Assembly (NCBI RefSeq): GCF_001412215.1
Contig: NZ_LLWP01000004.1
Coordinates: forward strand, 496,001-560,000
From: Pedobacter sp. Hv1
GTDB taxonomy: Bacteria; Bacteroidota; Bacteroidia; Sphingobacteriales; Sphingobacteriaceae
DNA: 64,000 nt
Direction of reading: 5' to 3'
The notes below the pieces were generated by a model that worked only from the letters and a program-made list of their open reading frames with translations, was not told where the DNA came from and did no database searches. The translations under genes were made by a program, and so were the position numbers. Every line of letters starts with the position of its first letter. Position 1 is the first letter of the stretch. This document shows, piece by piece, positions 9,336 through 17,486 of this stretch.

Positions 9336-12300
9336 ATGAATAGAAACTTTACCTTATCAAAAAAATCGTTACTGATTTTATTGCTCATTTTGGTATCATT
9401 TACAACTGTAAAGGCCCAATATTTTGGCCAAAACAGAGTGAGGTATAAAAATGAGGATTTCAAGGTTCTGCAAACCCCTCACTTTGAGATTTACTATTAC
9501 ATCAAAAATGAGAAGCTATTAAAGAAGTTTGCCCAAGATGCCGAAACTTGGTACAAAATGCACCAAGAGGTTTTTAGAGATACTTTTTTAAAGAAAAACC
9601 CTATCATTCTTTATAGTAATCACCCAGATTTCCAACAAACTACAGCCTTAAATGGCGAGATTGGCGTGGGTACTGGTGGCGTTACAGAAGCCTTAAAGAA
9701 TAGGGTAATTATGCCTGTGTTAGAGTTAAACAGCCAAACACGACATGTTTTGGGCCATGAGCTTGTACACGCTTTCCAATATCATTTATTGTTAGAGAAA
9801 GACTCGATTAGTTTAGAAAATGTTGGCAATACCCCCTTATGGATGGTTGAAGGTATGGCCGAATACTTATCTGTAGGCAAAAAAGATGCCTTTACTTCCA
9901 TGTGGATGCGAGATGCCTTACTAAATAGGGATATTCCTTCCTTAAAAGACCTTACCAATTCTAACAAATACTTTCCTTATCGTTATGGACAAGCATTCTG
10001 GACCTTTGTAGGCTCACTTTATGGCGATACTACTATTGTTCCATTATTTAAAGCTACTGCTAAATACGGATACGAAAATGGAATAAGATATACATTTGGT
10101 TACGATGATAAAACCTTATCTGGTTTATGGAAGAATTCAATTGAACAACATTACAGACCATTATTAAAAGCAGACAGTTCTCAGATCAAAATAGCAGGCA
10201 CCAAGATTATCGATAATAAAAATGCAGGTAATATGAACGTTGCCCCTGCCATTAGTCCTGATGGTAAATATTTGGCCTTTTTATCAGAGAAAGATTTGTT
10301 TGGTATAGATCTCTTTTTAGCCGATGCCAAAACAGGTCACATTATTCGAAAACTGAGTAGTCAAATTGCCAATACACACATTGATGATTTTAACTTTATC
10401 GAATCTGCAGGTACATGGTCGCCAGACAGCAAAAAATTTGCCTTCAGTATCTTTGGAAAAGGAAGAAACCAATTGTTGGTAGTAGATGTAGCCAATGGAA
10501 ACACCGTGCTACAAACTGGTATGGGCAAGGTTGAACAATTTGGAAATTTAACTTGGTCGCCAAGTGGCAATGAAATTGCTTTCTCTGGTATGGTAGAAGG
10601 TCAAAGTGACATTTTTTCTTATAACCTAACTACAAAAGAGGTTACACAGATTACCAATGATGAGTATTCTGATTATGCACCTAACTTCTCTCCTGATGGT
10701 ACTAAAATAGTTTTCTCAAGCGATAGAGCGGCAATGATGGCCGGAAATATCAATGCTGTTAATCCGATCAATTTAACTGTTTATGATATTGAAACTAAAG
10801 CATTAACTAACATCCCTGTTTTTAAAGGAGCGAATAACTTAAACGCACAATTCTCTGGAGATAGTAAACGTATTTTTTTCTTATCGAATAGAGATGGTTT
10901 TAGAAACTTATACGAATATACTTTAGCCGATAACACTGTAAAGCAACTTACAGATTACTTTACTGGTATTAGTGGTATTACAGAGTTCTCTCCTGCCATT
11001 ACTGTTTCACGTAATGATGATATCATTTACAGTTATTATCGTTACCAACGATACACTTTATACAACTCTCCTTTAAGCAACTTTAAGGCAAAGACTGTTA
11101 ACCCTGAAGATGTCAACTTTGGACCGGCCATTTTACCTCCAATGGAAAATCTAGGCGTTAATATTGTCAATTCAAATCTTGGCAACTTTGATCGTTTCGA
11201 AAAAACTGGAGACGATGCAATGGAAACTGTTCCTTACAGACCTAAGTTCCGTTTAGATTACTTGGCAAATAGTGGCGTTGGTGTTTCTACAAGTAGGTTC
11301 GGAACAGGCATACAAGGAGGTATTATTGGCATGTTCAGTGATATATTAGGACGTAATCAAATTATTGCCAACCTTTCTGTAAATGGTGAGATTTACGATT
11401 TTGGTGGGCTTGTAGGTTATATTAACCAAAAAAGCAGAATCAATTGGGGAGTTGCAGCTTCACATATTCCTTATGTTACTGGTTTTAGAACTTTTGGCGC
11501 TTACGATCCGACTAAAGGTGGCGATCCAATTGATACCATTAGTACCAATATTTTAAGAACATTTGAAGATAAACTAGAAGTTTTTGGTTCTTATCCATTT
11601 AATAAAGCGCATCGTTTTGAGCTTGGTACGGCCATATCACGTTACAGTTATCGTTTAGATCGCTTTAACAATTATTATCAAGATGTTAATGGTTATCCAG
11701 CTTATTATTTAGGTTCAGATAGAGAAAAGGTTTCTACAGAAAATGCCAGAAACGTCTTAGGTATTCCATTAAATTCTTTTACAATTTACCAGACCAATGC
11801 TTCGTTTATTGGCGATAACTCCATATTTGGGATGACTGGGCCTTTAGATGGTTTCCGATATAGGGTTGGTGCAGAGCAATATTTTGGAGATTATAACTTT
11901 ACGGCCATCTCTGTCGATGCCAGAAAATACTTTAGAGCTAAACCAGTAACTTTTGCTGTAAGAACCTACAATTACATGCGTATTGGTAGAGATGGTGAGA
12001 ATCTATATCCAATGTTTTTAGGCTACCCTTATTTAATTAGGGGTTATGAAGCTAATTCGTTCTACAATAGTAAAAATCAGAATACGGGTACTTTTGATAT
12101 CAATCAGCTATCTGGAAGTAAGATTGCTGTATTTAATTTTGAAATTAGATTGCCATTTACTGGTCCTAAAAAGTTAGCTCAAATAGAATCTCGATACCTG
12201 TTCTCTGACTTAAACCTCTTCTTTGATGCAGGTTTAGCATGGACAGAAGATTCAAAAGTAGTTTTTAAAGGTCAGCCAAGTAGTACTTTATTACCAGATG

Positions 12301-12458
12301 GTACACCTTTAGAACGCGTACCTGTATTTAGTGCAGGAGTTTCATTGAGGGTAAATCTATTCAATGCCTTTATATTAGAACCTTATTATGCTTTTCCTTT
12401 TCAACGGAAAGATGTTAAAGGTGGTGTATTCGGCTTAACATTTGCCCCAGGTTGGTAA
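9336..12458 (+). CDS. Large exported protein: HExxH peptidase domain, TolB-like propeller and C-terminal outer-membrane beta-barrel
   Basis: About 1040 residues. I start it at ATG 9336; the longer frame begins with TTG at 9315 and would add seven residues before a clean signal peptide ending in TVKAQ. The N-terminal third holds a zinc-metallopeptidase motif HELVHAFQYH near residue 141, with a downstream Glu in MVEGMAEYLS that fits the gluzincin third ligand. The middle (about 285-590) has WD40-like/TolB blades (AISPDGKYLAFLSEKD, TWSPSGNEIAFSG, NFSPDGTKIVFSSDR). The last 400 residues are amphipathic strands ending in YYAFPFQRKDVKGGVFGLTF, typical of an Omp85/surface-antigen barrel. Likely an outer-membrane-anchored peptidase; substrate unknown. 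Domain calls come from motif reading. Confidence 0.8.
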   Translation: MNRNFTLSKKSLLILLLILVSFTTVKAQYFGQNRVRYKNEDFKVLQTPHFEIYYYIKNEKLLKKFAQDAETWYKMHQEVFRDTFLKKNPIILYSNHPDFQQTTALNGEIGVGTGGVTEALKNRVIMPVLELNSQTRHVLGHELVHAFQYHLLLEKDSISLENVGNTPLWMVEGMAEYLSVGKKDAFTSMWMRDALLNRDIPSLKDLTNSNKYFPYRYGQAFWTFVGSLYGDTTIVPLFKATAKYGYENGIRYTFGYDDKTLSGLWKNSIEQHYRPLLKADSSQIKIAGTKIIDNKNAGNMNVAPAISPDGKYLAFLSEKDLFGIDLFLADAKTGHIIRKLSSQIANTHIDDFNFIESAGTWSPDSKKFAFSIFGKGRNQLLVVDVANGNTVLQTGMGKVEQFGNLTWSPSGNEIAFSGMVEGQSDIFSYNLTTKEVTQITNDEYSDYAPNFSPDGTKIVFSSDRAAMMAGNINAVNPINLTVYDIETKALTNIPVFKGANNLNAQFSGDSKRIFFLSNRDGFRNLYEYTLADNTVKQLTDYFTGISGITEFSPAITVSRNDDIIYSYYRYQRYTLYNSPLSNFKAKTVNPEDVNFGPAILPPMENLGVNIVNSNLGNFDRFEKTGDDAMETVPYRPKFRLDYLANSGVGVSTSRFGTGIQGGIIGMFSDILGRNQIIANLSVNGEIYDFGGLVGYINQKSRINWGVAASHIPYVTGFRTFGAYDPTKGGDPIDTISTNILRTFEDKLEVFGSYPFNKAHRFELGTAISRYSYRLDRFNNYYQDVNGYPAYYLGSDREKVSTENARNVLGIPLNSFTIYQTNASFIGDNSIFGMTGPLDGFRYRVGAEQYFGDYNFTAISVDARKYFRAKPVTFAVRTYNYMRIGRDGENLYPMFLGYPYLIRGYEANSFYNSKNQNTGTFDINQLSGSKIAVFNFEIRLPFTGPKKLAQIESRYLFSDLNLFFDAGLAWTEDSKVVFKGQPSSTLLPDGTPLERVPVFSAGVSLRVNLFNAFILEPYYAFPFQRKDVKGGVFGLTFAPGW

Positions 12459-12470
12459 AAATAAGCACAT

Positions 12471-12510
12471 AAAAAAGGCGGCCAGATTTTAAAATCTGGC
12501 CGCCTTTTTT
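12471..12510. terminator. Bidirectional intrinsic terminator
   Basis: A perfect 40-base palindrome. The left arm AAAAAAGGCGGCCAGATTTT is followed directly by its reverse complement, giving an 18-bp hairpin with A-run and T-run flanks. It sits between convergent genes, so it can stop transcription from both sides. Confidence 0.95.
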
Positions 12511-12527
12511 ATTTATAGGTAGTTGTA

Positions 12528-12878
12528 TTATGAAAGTATGCTAAGTGGCAATGCTACTTGGGTATTCAGCTTTTGATGAGAAAGAATATTTTCAAAATCA
12601 AGGCCGATCGTAAGGTCAATCCAATCAGGATTACAAGAACGTACAATTCTCTCCTTCTGCAACCTTGTAAAGCGGCTAATTAACTTGAAACGACTTAAAG
12701 CCTGTGTTTCAGTTTTGAACTCTTCAAAGTACACTAAACGCGTAAGTTGTTGTGCGCTATCAAAAAACAGATTTGGCATCTGTTTATAGAAATCAAGCGT
12801 TTTAATAAGGTCTGCACTCATTCCTACGTGTAAACTTGTGCGATTTCTGTCGGTTACGATGTAAACAAATCTTCTCAT
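12528..12878 (-). CDS. GIY-YIG-like small protein (UvrC N-terminal fold, degenerate)
   Basis: 116 residues, a typical size for stand-alone GIY-YIG proteins. The first strand is FVYIVTDRNRTSLHVGMSADL, where the family usually has (G)YVYIxxNxxxxxLYxGxT; the second Tyr of the GIY-YIG motif is replaced by His (LHVG). Further on come RLVYFEEFKTETQALSRF (the family's metal-binding Glu could be one of these) and the closing RIVRSCNPDWIDL, typical of the family's ERxIxxxNPxWxDL. Family members are endonucleases, but the altered tyrosine leaves activity uncertain. It diverges from the XRE-S24 regulator across a 135-bp AT-rich gap. Confidence 0.8.
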   Translation of the reverse strand: MRRFVYIVTDRNRTSLHVGMSADLIKTLDFYKQMPNLFFDSAQQLTRLVYFEEFKTETQALSRFKLISRFTRLQKERIVRSCNPDWIDLTIGLDFENILSHQKLNTQVALPLSILS

Positions 12879-12944
12879 GATTTCTATGCTTTAAAAGGTA
12901 AAAACTAAATTAATTAGATTATTGCTTGTACTTTAAATAAATAT

Positions 12945-12984
12945 TACTAACTTTATTGGCACAATAATACTAACAATTTTAGTA
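12945..12984. promoter_or_regulatory. Candidate operator for the XRE-S24 regulator
   Basis: TACTAA at 12968-12973 and TTAGTA at 12979-12984 form a 6-5-6 inverted repeat. A third copy of TACTAA lies at 12945-12950, 23 bp upstream. The set lies 30-70 bp before the regulator's start codon, a usual place for an autoregulatory operator of an HTH-S24 protein. The binding protein is inferred. Confidence 0.4.
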
Positions 12985-13013
12985 AAAACAAATTTATTTT
13001 AAAATTATTTTTT

Positions 13014-13790
13014 ATGTCAAACATTTCATCCAACCTTAAGTACTTAAGAAAGAAAAAAGGTCATACACAGCAACAATTCGCTGATGCTATGGAAATTAAG
13101 CGTTCATTAATTGGAGCCTATGAAGAAGATAGAGCTGAACCAAAATATGATTTACTAAAAAAAATAGCAGAATATTTTGATTTAACTATTGATGAATTTA
13201 TCAATGAAAATATAAATGACAACTGGAAACCTAAACCAAAGAGCCAAGGTTCTAACCTTAGGGTTTTAAGTATCTCTGTTGATCAGAACGACAATGAGAA
13301 TATAGAATTGGTACCTGTTAAAGCTAGCGCCGGATATTTAAATGGTTTTTCAGATCCACAATACATCCAAGACCTACCAAAATTCCAGCTTCCCCTACCC
13401 GCTTTAAGACAGGGAACTTTTAGGGCATTTGAAATTATGGGAGACTCAATGTTACCGATCCAACCGGGCAGTGTAATTATTGGAGAATATCTAGACAACT
13501 GGAGCGAAGTTAAAACCGGAGAAACTTATGTAATCATTAGTAAAAATGAAGGTGTTGTTTACAAAAGAGCAGGTAACCGTTTCAAAGAGAACAAAGAACT
13601 GAAGCTAATTTCAGACAATAAAGTATATGATCCTTATTCTATTGATGCTGATGATATTTTAGAAATCTGGAAAGCAAAAGCATATATCTCTACTTCTTTG
13701 CCTGACCCTACACCAGAACCTACCATCGAAACCCTATCAAGTATGATGGCACAAATGCAAAAATCTATTTCTCAGCTCAATAAGAATTAA
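13014..13790 (+). CDS. XRE-family regulator with C-terminal S24 (LexA-like) peptidase domain
   Basis: 258 residues. The N-terminal helix-turn-helix (about 5-62) is of the HTH_3/XRE class: LKYLRKKKGHTQQQFADAM, then RSLIGAYEEDRAEPKYDLL. The C-terminal S24 domain has the catalytic Ser in IMGDSMLPIQPGSVI (about Ser144) and Lys in GVVYKRAG (about Lys183). An Ala-Gly pair in VKASAGYLNGF (about residue 105) lies where LexA/CI-type repressors cleave themselves. By family, such proteins repress genes until self-cleavage is triggered, for example by DNA damage. This is not canonical LexA, whose DNA-binding domain is a winged helix. A candidate operator lies just upstream. Confidence 0.88.
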   Translation: MSNISSNLKYLRKKKGHTQQQFADAMEIKRSLIGAYEEDRAEPKYDLLKKIAEYFDLTIDEFINENINDNWKPKPKSQGSNLRVLSISVDQNDNENIELVPVKASAGYLNGFSDPQYIQDLPKFQLPLPALRQGTFRAFEIMGDSMLPIQPGSVIIGEYLDNWSEVKTGETYVIISKNEGVVYKRAGNRFKENKELKLISDNKVYDPYSIDADDILEIWKAKAYISTSLPDPTPEPTIETLSSMMAQMQKSISQLNKN

Positions 13791-13838
13791 CATATTTTAA
13801 CAAGCTTAAATTAAACTCTGCAATCATTTTTTCATCTA

Positions 13839-13853
13839 TGTTATTAAATAACA
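13839..13853. promoter_or_regulatory. Perfect 15-bp palindrome before the Spy-like gene
   Basis: TGTTATT-A-AATAACA is a perfect inverted repeat around a single central base, ending 10 bp before the ATG at 13864. It could be a regulator site or a small mRNA hairpin near the ribosome-binding region. No poly-T follows, so it is not a terminator. The function is a guess. Confidence 0.3.
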
Positions 13854-13863
13854 AAAAATACAG

Positions 13864-14298
13864 ATGAGAAAATTATTTTATACAATGGCTTTAGTAGTAA
13901 TGGGAATTACTGCTAGCTACGCCCAAAAACCAGGCAAAGAGAAAGCAACTGCAGAACAAAGAGCAGAAAAAATGGCAAATGCACTACAACAAAAGTTAAG
14001 TTTAACTGCCGACCAGAAACAAAAGATACAGCAAATAGAATTAGACCGTATCAAGAAAAACGACGAATGGCGTACGCAAGACCGAACCGCTATGCAAGGT
14101 AAAATGGAAGAGCGTAAAGCTTTTTTCAAAACCAACAAAGAAAAAATGGACGCCATTTTAACTGCAGATCAGAAAAAAACTTTAGCTGCATCTCGTGATG
14201 AAATGAGAGACAAAATGAAAGATAGAAGAGGTGGCAAAGGTCCTAGAGGACCGAGACCTGAAAAAGGAACCCCTCCACCTCCACCAGCAAATAACTAA
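13864..14298 (+). CDS. Small exported helical protein, Spy/CpxP (LTxxQ)-like
   Basis: 144 residues with a signal peptide ending at ASYAQ. The mature part is charged and helical with two LTxxQ-type motifs: LSLTADQKQKIQQIE (about 52-66) and DAILTADQKKTLAA (about 97-110). These are the signature of Spy/CpxP periplasmic chaperones, which hold unfolded proteins during envelope stress. The C-terminus turns into a disordered Gly/Arg/Pro tail ending in six prolines. The family match is by motif and size only. It follows the S24 regulator by 73 bp and has its own terminator, so it may be read from that promoter or from its own. Confidence 0.75.
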   Translation: MRKLFYTMALVVMGITASYAQKPGKEKATAEQRAEKMANALQQKLSLTADQKQKIQQIELDRIKKNDEWRTQDRTAMQGKMEERKAFFKTNKEKMDAILTADQKKTLAASRDEMRDKMKDRRGGKGPRGPRPEKGTPPPPPANN

Positions 14299-14300
14299 AT

Positions 14301-14335
14301 AAAAAAGTCTCCAAGTTTAATTTGGAGACTTTTTT
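14301..14335. terminator. Intrinsic terminator between convergent genes
   Basis: The stem AAAAAAGTCTCCAA with loop GTTTAA and its reverse complement (14 bp) is flanked by A- and T-runs. It lies just after the Spy-like gene's stop and before the stop of the SGNH hydrolase gene, so it can serve both strands. Confidence 0.92.
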
Positions 14336-14354
14336 ATTTTTAGCACAATTCCTT

Positions 14355-15041
14355 TTATTTCAAATATCCTTTTGCATTTAGAAAATCGGCCCAAACCTGA
14401 TATCCTGCTGGAATAAGATGCAGACCATCTTTGGTCAATTCAGCTCTTAAATGATTTTCCTTATCTAGAAAAACAGGATATAAATCTACAATTGTCACAT
14501 TTTTTGCCGCCATTTTTCTAATTTCTTTATTGATATAAAGAATATGCTCATCCTTACCATAATGGTTCTTAAATTTCTCAAAAGAACTATTTACAGGTAA
14601 CAGGGTATTAAAATAGATCTGTGTTTGCTTTGATCCTTTACGGATGCGGCTGATCATTTGTTTATAATTGTTTAAGATCACACTGTCTGGGATATTCCTA
14701 GAAATGTCATTGATACCTATTAAAATAAAGATTTTGGCGGGTTTACCGTCTATCACATCTTGCAAACGTTCTAAAACACCAAAAGTAATATCTCCAGAAA
14801 TCCCTCTGTTTTTTGCTTGGGGCAATTGTAACAACTTAGCCCAATCTGTACCAGCAGTAATGCTATTACCTAAAAACACAATGTCTTTTTTAGATGTGGT
14901 TTCGGCTTTAAACTTAGCTACCTGTTCTACGTATTTACCAGGACGATAAGTGCTGTCCCATTTAACTGTCTGTGCAAATGAAACATTAAAACCTAAACTA
15001 AGGAATAAGCCAAGTACAATTATTTTCTTGAGGGATTTCAT
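14355..15041 (-). CDS. Exported SGNH/GDSL-family esterase or lipase
   Basis: 228 residues with a signal peptide ending at VSFAQ. Block I is IVFLGNSITAG: the usual GDS is GNS here, but the nucleophile Ser is kept. Block II is NRGISGD, with the oxyanion Gly. Block III is LIGINDISRN, with the GxND Asn. Block V is TKDGLHLIPAGYQVW, with catalytic Asp and His. All four catalytic-site elements are present. The family cleaves carboxyl esters such as acetyl or acyl groups in the periplasm. It is the last gene of the operon that starts at the first SusC, 8 bp after the glycerophosphodiesterase stop. In that context it could remove acyl chains from phospholipids or acetyl groups from glycans; the substrate is inferred. 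Confidence 0.85.
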   Translation of the reverse strand: MKSLKKIIVLGLFLSLGFNVSFAQTVKWDSTYRPGKYVEQVAKFKAETTSKKDIVFLGNSITAGTDWAKLLQLPQAKNRGISGDITFGVLERLQDVIDGKPAKIFILIGINDISRNIPDSVILNNYKQMISRIRKGSKQTQIYFNTLLPVNSSFEKFKNHYGKDEHILYINKEIRKMAAKNVTIVDLYPVFLDKENHLRAELTKDGLHLIPAGYQVWADFLNAKGYLK

Positions 15042-15049
15042 AAGCTAAT

Positions 15050-15952
15050 TTAAAATAGATTTGGATAATCTGTAATCACTCCATCCACTTTAAGCGATTT
15101 CAATTTATTGATATCATCAACTGCATTTACAGTCCATGGAATTACTTTCACACCATCTGCATGAGCTTTTTGTATCAAATTGGCATCAACCATTCTCCAT
15201 TCAGGGCTTAAAATAAATGGTTTGAAACCCAAATCTGCAATATTCTCTTCGTATGTTTTTTTATTGGCCACCAAAAAGGAAGTTTTCACTTTAGGGTATT
15301 TTTGATGGATCAATTGGATAGTTCTTTTATCAAATGATTGGATCACTACAAATGGAGTAATTTTCTTTTTTTCAATCACATCCATTAACAGTTTTACAAA
15401 AACCTCTGGTGTTGGGTTCACCACTCCATCACCTTGTGGCGCACACTTGGTTTCAATATTATAAAACACCTGCTTTCTGTTCTTCTGCTTAACTTCACGT
15501 TGAACATTGTCAATTAAATCAGCCAATAAAGGAATATAAGTTTTAACTTTTTTCTGTTCAGTAAAACCTGCATTTACTTTTGTACCAATATCAAATGCTT
15601 TCAAATCAGCATAATCCATCTGAAAAACAGCATATTTCTTCTCATCCGATTTCGGGATTTCCTTTCCATCAGGGGTCAACATAAAACCTGGGCTCAAGTA
15701 ATCGTCATGCGTAACCACTACTTGCTGATCTTTTGTAATATGTGTATCCATTTCTAAGGTGGTTACACGCTCAAATTTCATGGCATCTAGCATTGCAATA
15801 ATGGTATTTTCAGGCATCAAACCTCTACCACCACGATGTGCTTCTGCACTAAATTCGGGAAAACTTGTTTGCATATTTTGCTGCTGATTGGCTACTTTAA
15901 ATCCAGTAATTGAAATTACGCCAAAAAAACCAAGAAAGATATATTTTTTCAT
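15050..15952 (-). CDS. Exported glycerophosphodiester phosphodiesterase
   Basis: 300 residues with an N-terminal signal (LGFFGVISITGF). The GDPD TIM-barrel motifs are all visible: AHRGGRGLMPENTI (catalytic His, Arg and Glu), LEMDTHITKDQQVVVTHDD (metal-binding Glu and Asp, second catalytic His), FYNIETKC (Glu), and the late strand GVKVIPWTVN with the closing VDGVITDYP. The enzyme cleaves glycerophosphodiesters such as glycerophosphocholine to sn-glycerol-3-phosphate and an alcohol. It is encoded between the metallophosphoesterase and the SGNH hydrolase with 11- and 8-bp gaps, so it belongs to the same operon. The exported location means G3P is made outside the cytoplasm, where the neighbouring phosphatase could act on it. 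Confidence 0.93.
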   Translation of the reverse strand: MKKYIFLGFFGVISITGFKVANQQQNMQTSFPEFSAEAHRGGRGLMPENTIIAMLDAMKFERVTTLEMDTHITKDQQVVVTHDDYLSPGFMLTPDGKEIPKSDEKKYAVFQMDYADLKAFDIGTKVNAGFTEQKKVKTYIPLLADLIDNVQREVKQKNRKQVFYNIETKCAPQGDGVVNPTPEVFVKLLMDVIEKKKITPFVVIQSFDKRTIQLIHQKYPKVKTSFLVANKKTYEENIADLGFKPFILSPEWRMVDANLIQKAHADGVKVIPWTVNAVDDINKLKSLKVDGVITDYPNLF

Positions 15953-15963
15953 TTGATATGATT

Positions 15964-17367
15964 TTAAACTTCAGTTGTAAATTGTTGTCCGAAACGATCT
16001 GTTGCCACTACTTTAACCTTTTTAACCGAAGGACTAAAGTGAGCTACAAATAAGTGGTCTGTTTTTTTAGGTTCAGCGAACGTTCTTCCCATTGGCAATT
16101 GATCACCCTTAAATAAAGTTACGGCTAAAGGATCAAAGCCTTTTTCTTGAGACAGTTCGCCCATAGCTTTACCATCTAAGAAATATTCTACTTTCCATTG
16201 AGGGTCCCAATTCCACACATTAGCGATCAACCTTTTTTGATTGGTCAATTCATCCACATAAATATGGATCTGTTCATTTTTACTTAAGCCAGTAGGCTGA
16301 TAATACCATTTAAGTTTCGTGCCATCAACTTCATACACGCCATAACCACAAGGTGTACCATCCTCGCAAATTGGCCCCGTCCACCAAGCACCGCAAACGG
16401 TACCATGATTATGTTCATATATGTCATTTGTAATTACATTTTTATTGTAATGCGTATGACCAGACATGATGTGGACATTGGTAAAACCTTCTAGAACTTT
16501 ATAGAAATCGGTATTATTTTTAACAGAATTGTGTACTGGAATATGCAAACAAATGATCAATAAGGCATCTTTAGCTACAAATTTCAAATCTTTTGCCAAC
16601 CAATCTAACTGCATCTGATTAATAAAACCATCATAATTACGTTCAGTACCTAAATAACGAACATCGTCTAACACCACATAATGAGCCTTACCCCTATTAA
16701 ATGAATAATAAGTTGGTCCATAATGTTCACCAAAGGTTTTGTCCGATGTTTCATCACCACCCATTCTATAATCCATATCATGGTTACCTAAGGCCTGAAA
16801 AAATGGAATACCCATTTGTACTACTGCTTTATTGTAGTCTACAAAAAGTGCATGGTTGTCCCAAACAATATCGCCAACTGTAATGCCATGTACTGGCACA
16901 TTGCCCATAGCCCCTACTACTTTCTTTACATCAGGCACAGCAGTAGTCATCATCAACTCTACATCTTTTTTATTTTTTACTTGTGGATCTGCCCAAATGA
17001 TAAAATTATGTCGATCATCTTTTTGCTGGAGTGCTTTCAGCTCAAAATTGAGGGCTGATTTAACAGTAACCGATTCGTAATGTTTTGCAATATTACTTTC
17101 AGTTTTAAACTCGTAACCCGATGGTGTACTTAACCAAATAAATTTAGCCAATGTATTTATTTCAATGGTATAGTTTCCATTTTTATCTGTTTGTACCACA
17201 CTAAATCCATCCGACACCACAACTCCGGCAATTCCTTTTCCCTTACTGGTAATACGGCCTGAAATTTTAGCTTCGAGATCAAAAAGATTAAACGAATAGG
17301 ATTTTAGGCTCACAAACATAGTGGTGCCCAATAAGGTTGATTTCTGGAGGAATGATCTTCTGTTCAT
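15964..17367 (-). CDS. Exported calcineurin-like metallophosphoesterase with N- and C-terminal accessory domains
   Basis: 467 residues. The N-terminus MNRRSFLQKSTLLG resembles a Tat signal (RRSFLQ). Residues 33-105 form a small beta-sandwich (SGRITSKGKGIAGVVVSDG), as in the MetallophosN domain. The catalytic core (about 120-330) carries WADPQ, VGDIVWDN, ALGNHDMDY, ICLHIPVH and SGHTHYNKN, the five metal-binding blocks; the first is DPQ rather than DxH. The C-terminal part (about 340-467) fits the MetallophosC domain of this subfamily. The substrate class is phosphomono- or diesters. Sitting with a GDPD in a SusCD operon, a role in releasing phosphate from glycerol-phosphate compounds is plausible but not proven. 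Confidence 0.88.
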   Translation of the reverse strand: MNRRSFLQKSTLLGTTMFVSLKSYSFNLFDLEAKISGRITSKGKGIAGVVVSDGFSVVQTDKNGNYTIEINTLAKFIWLSTPSGYEFKTESNIAKHYESVTVKSALNFELKALQQKDDRHNFIIWADPQVKNKKDVELMMTTAVPDVKKVVGAMGNVPVHGITVGDIVWDNHALFVDYNKAVVQMGIPFFQALGNHDMDYRMGGDETSDKTFGEHYGPTYYSFNRGKAHYVVLDDVRYLGTERNYDGFINQMQLDWLAKDLKFVAKDALLIICLHIPVHNSVKNNTDFYKVLEGFTNVHIMSGHTHYNKNVITNDIYEHNHGTVCGAWWTGPICEDGTPCGYGVYEVDGTKLKWYYQPTGLSKNEQIHIYVDELTNQKRLIANVWNWDPQWKVEYFLDGKAMGELSQEKGFDPLAVTLFKGDQLPMGRTFAEPKKTDHLFVAHFSPSVKKVKVVATDRFGQQFTTEV

Positions 17368-17486
17368 GTTATTTTCTATATACTGATATAAAATTAGCGC
17401 AATAGTATAGTGTTTAAAAATTTAGTTCAAAACAATTGAAGCCTAAATAAATAGCGCCAATTTTTACTAATTGGCGCTATAGTTTA

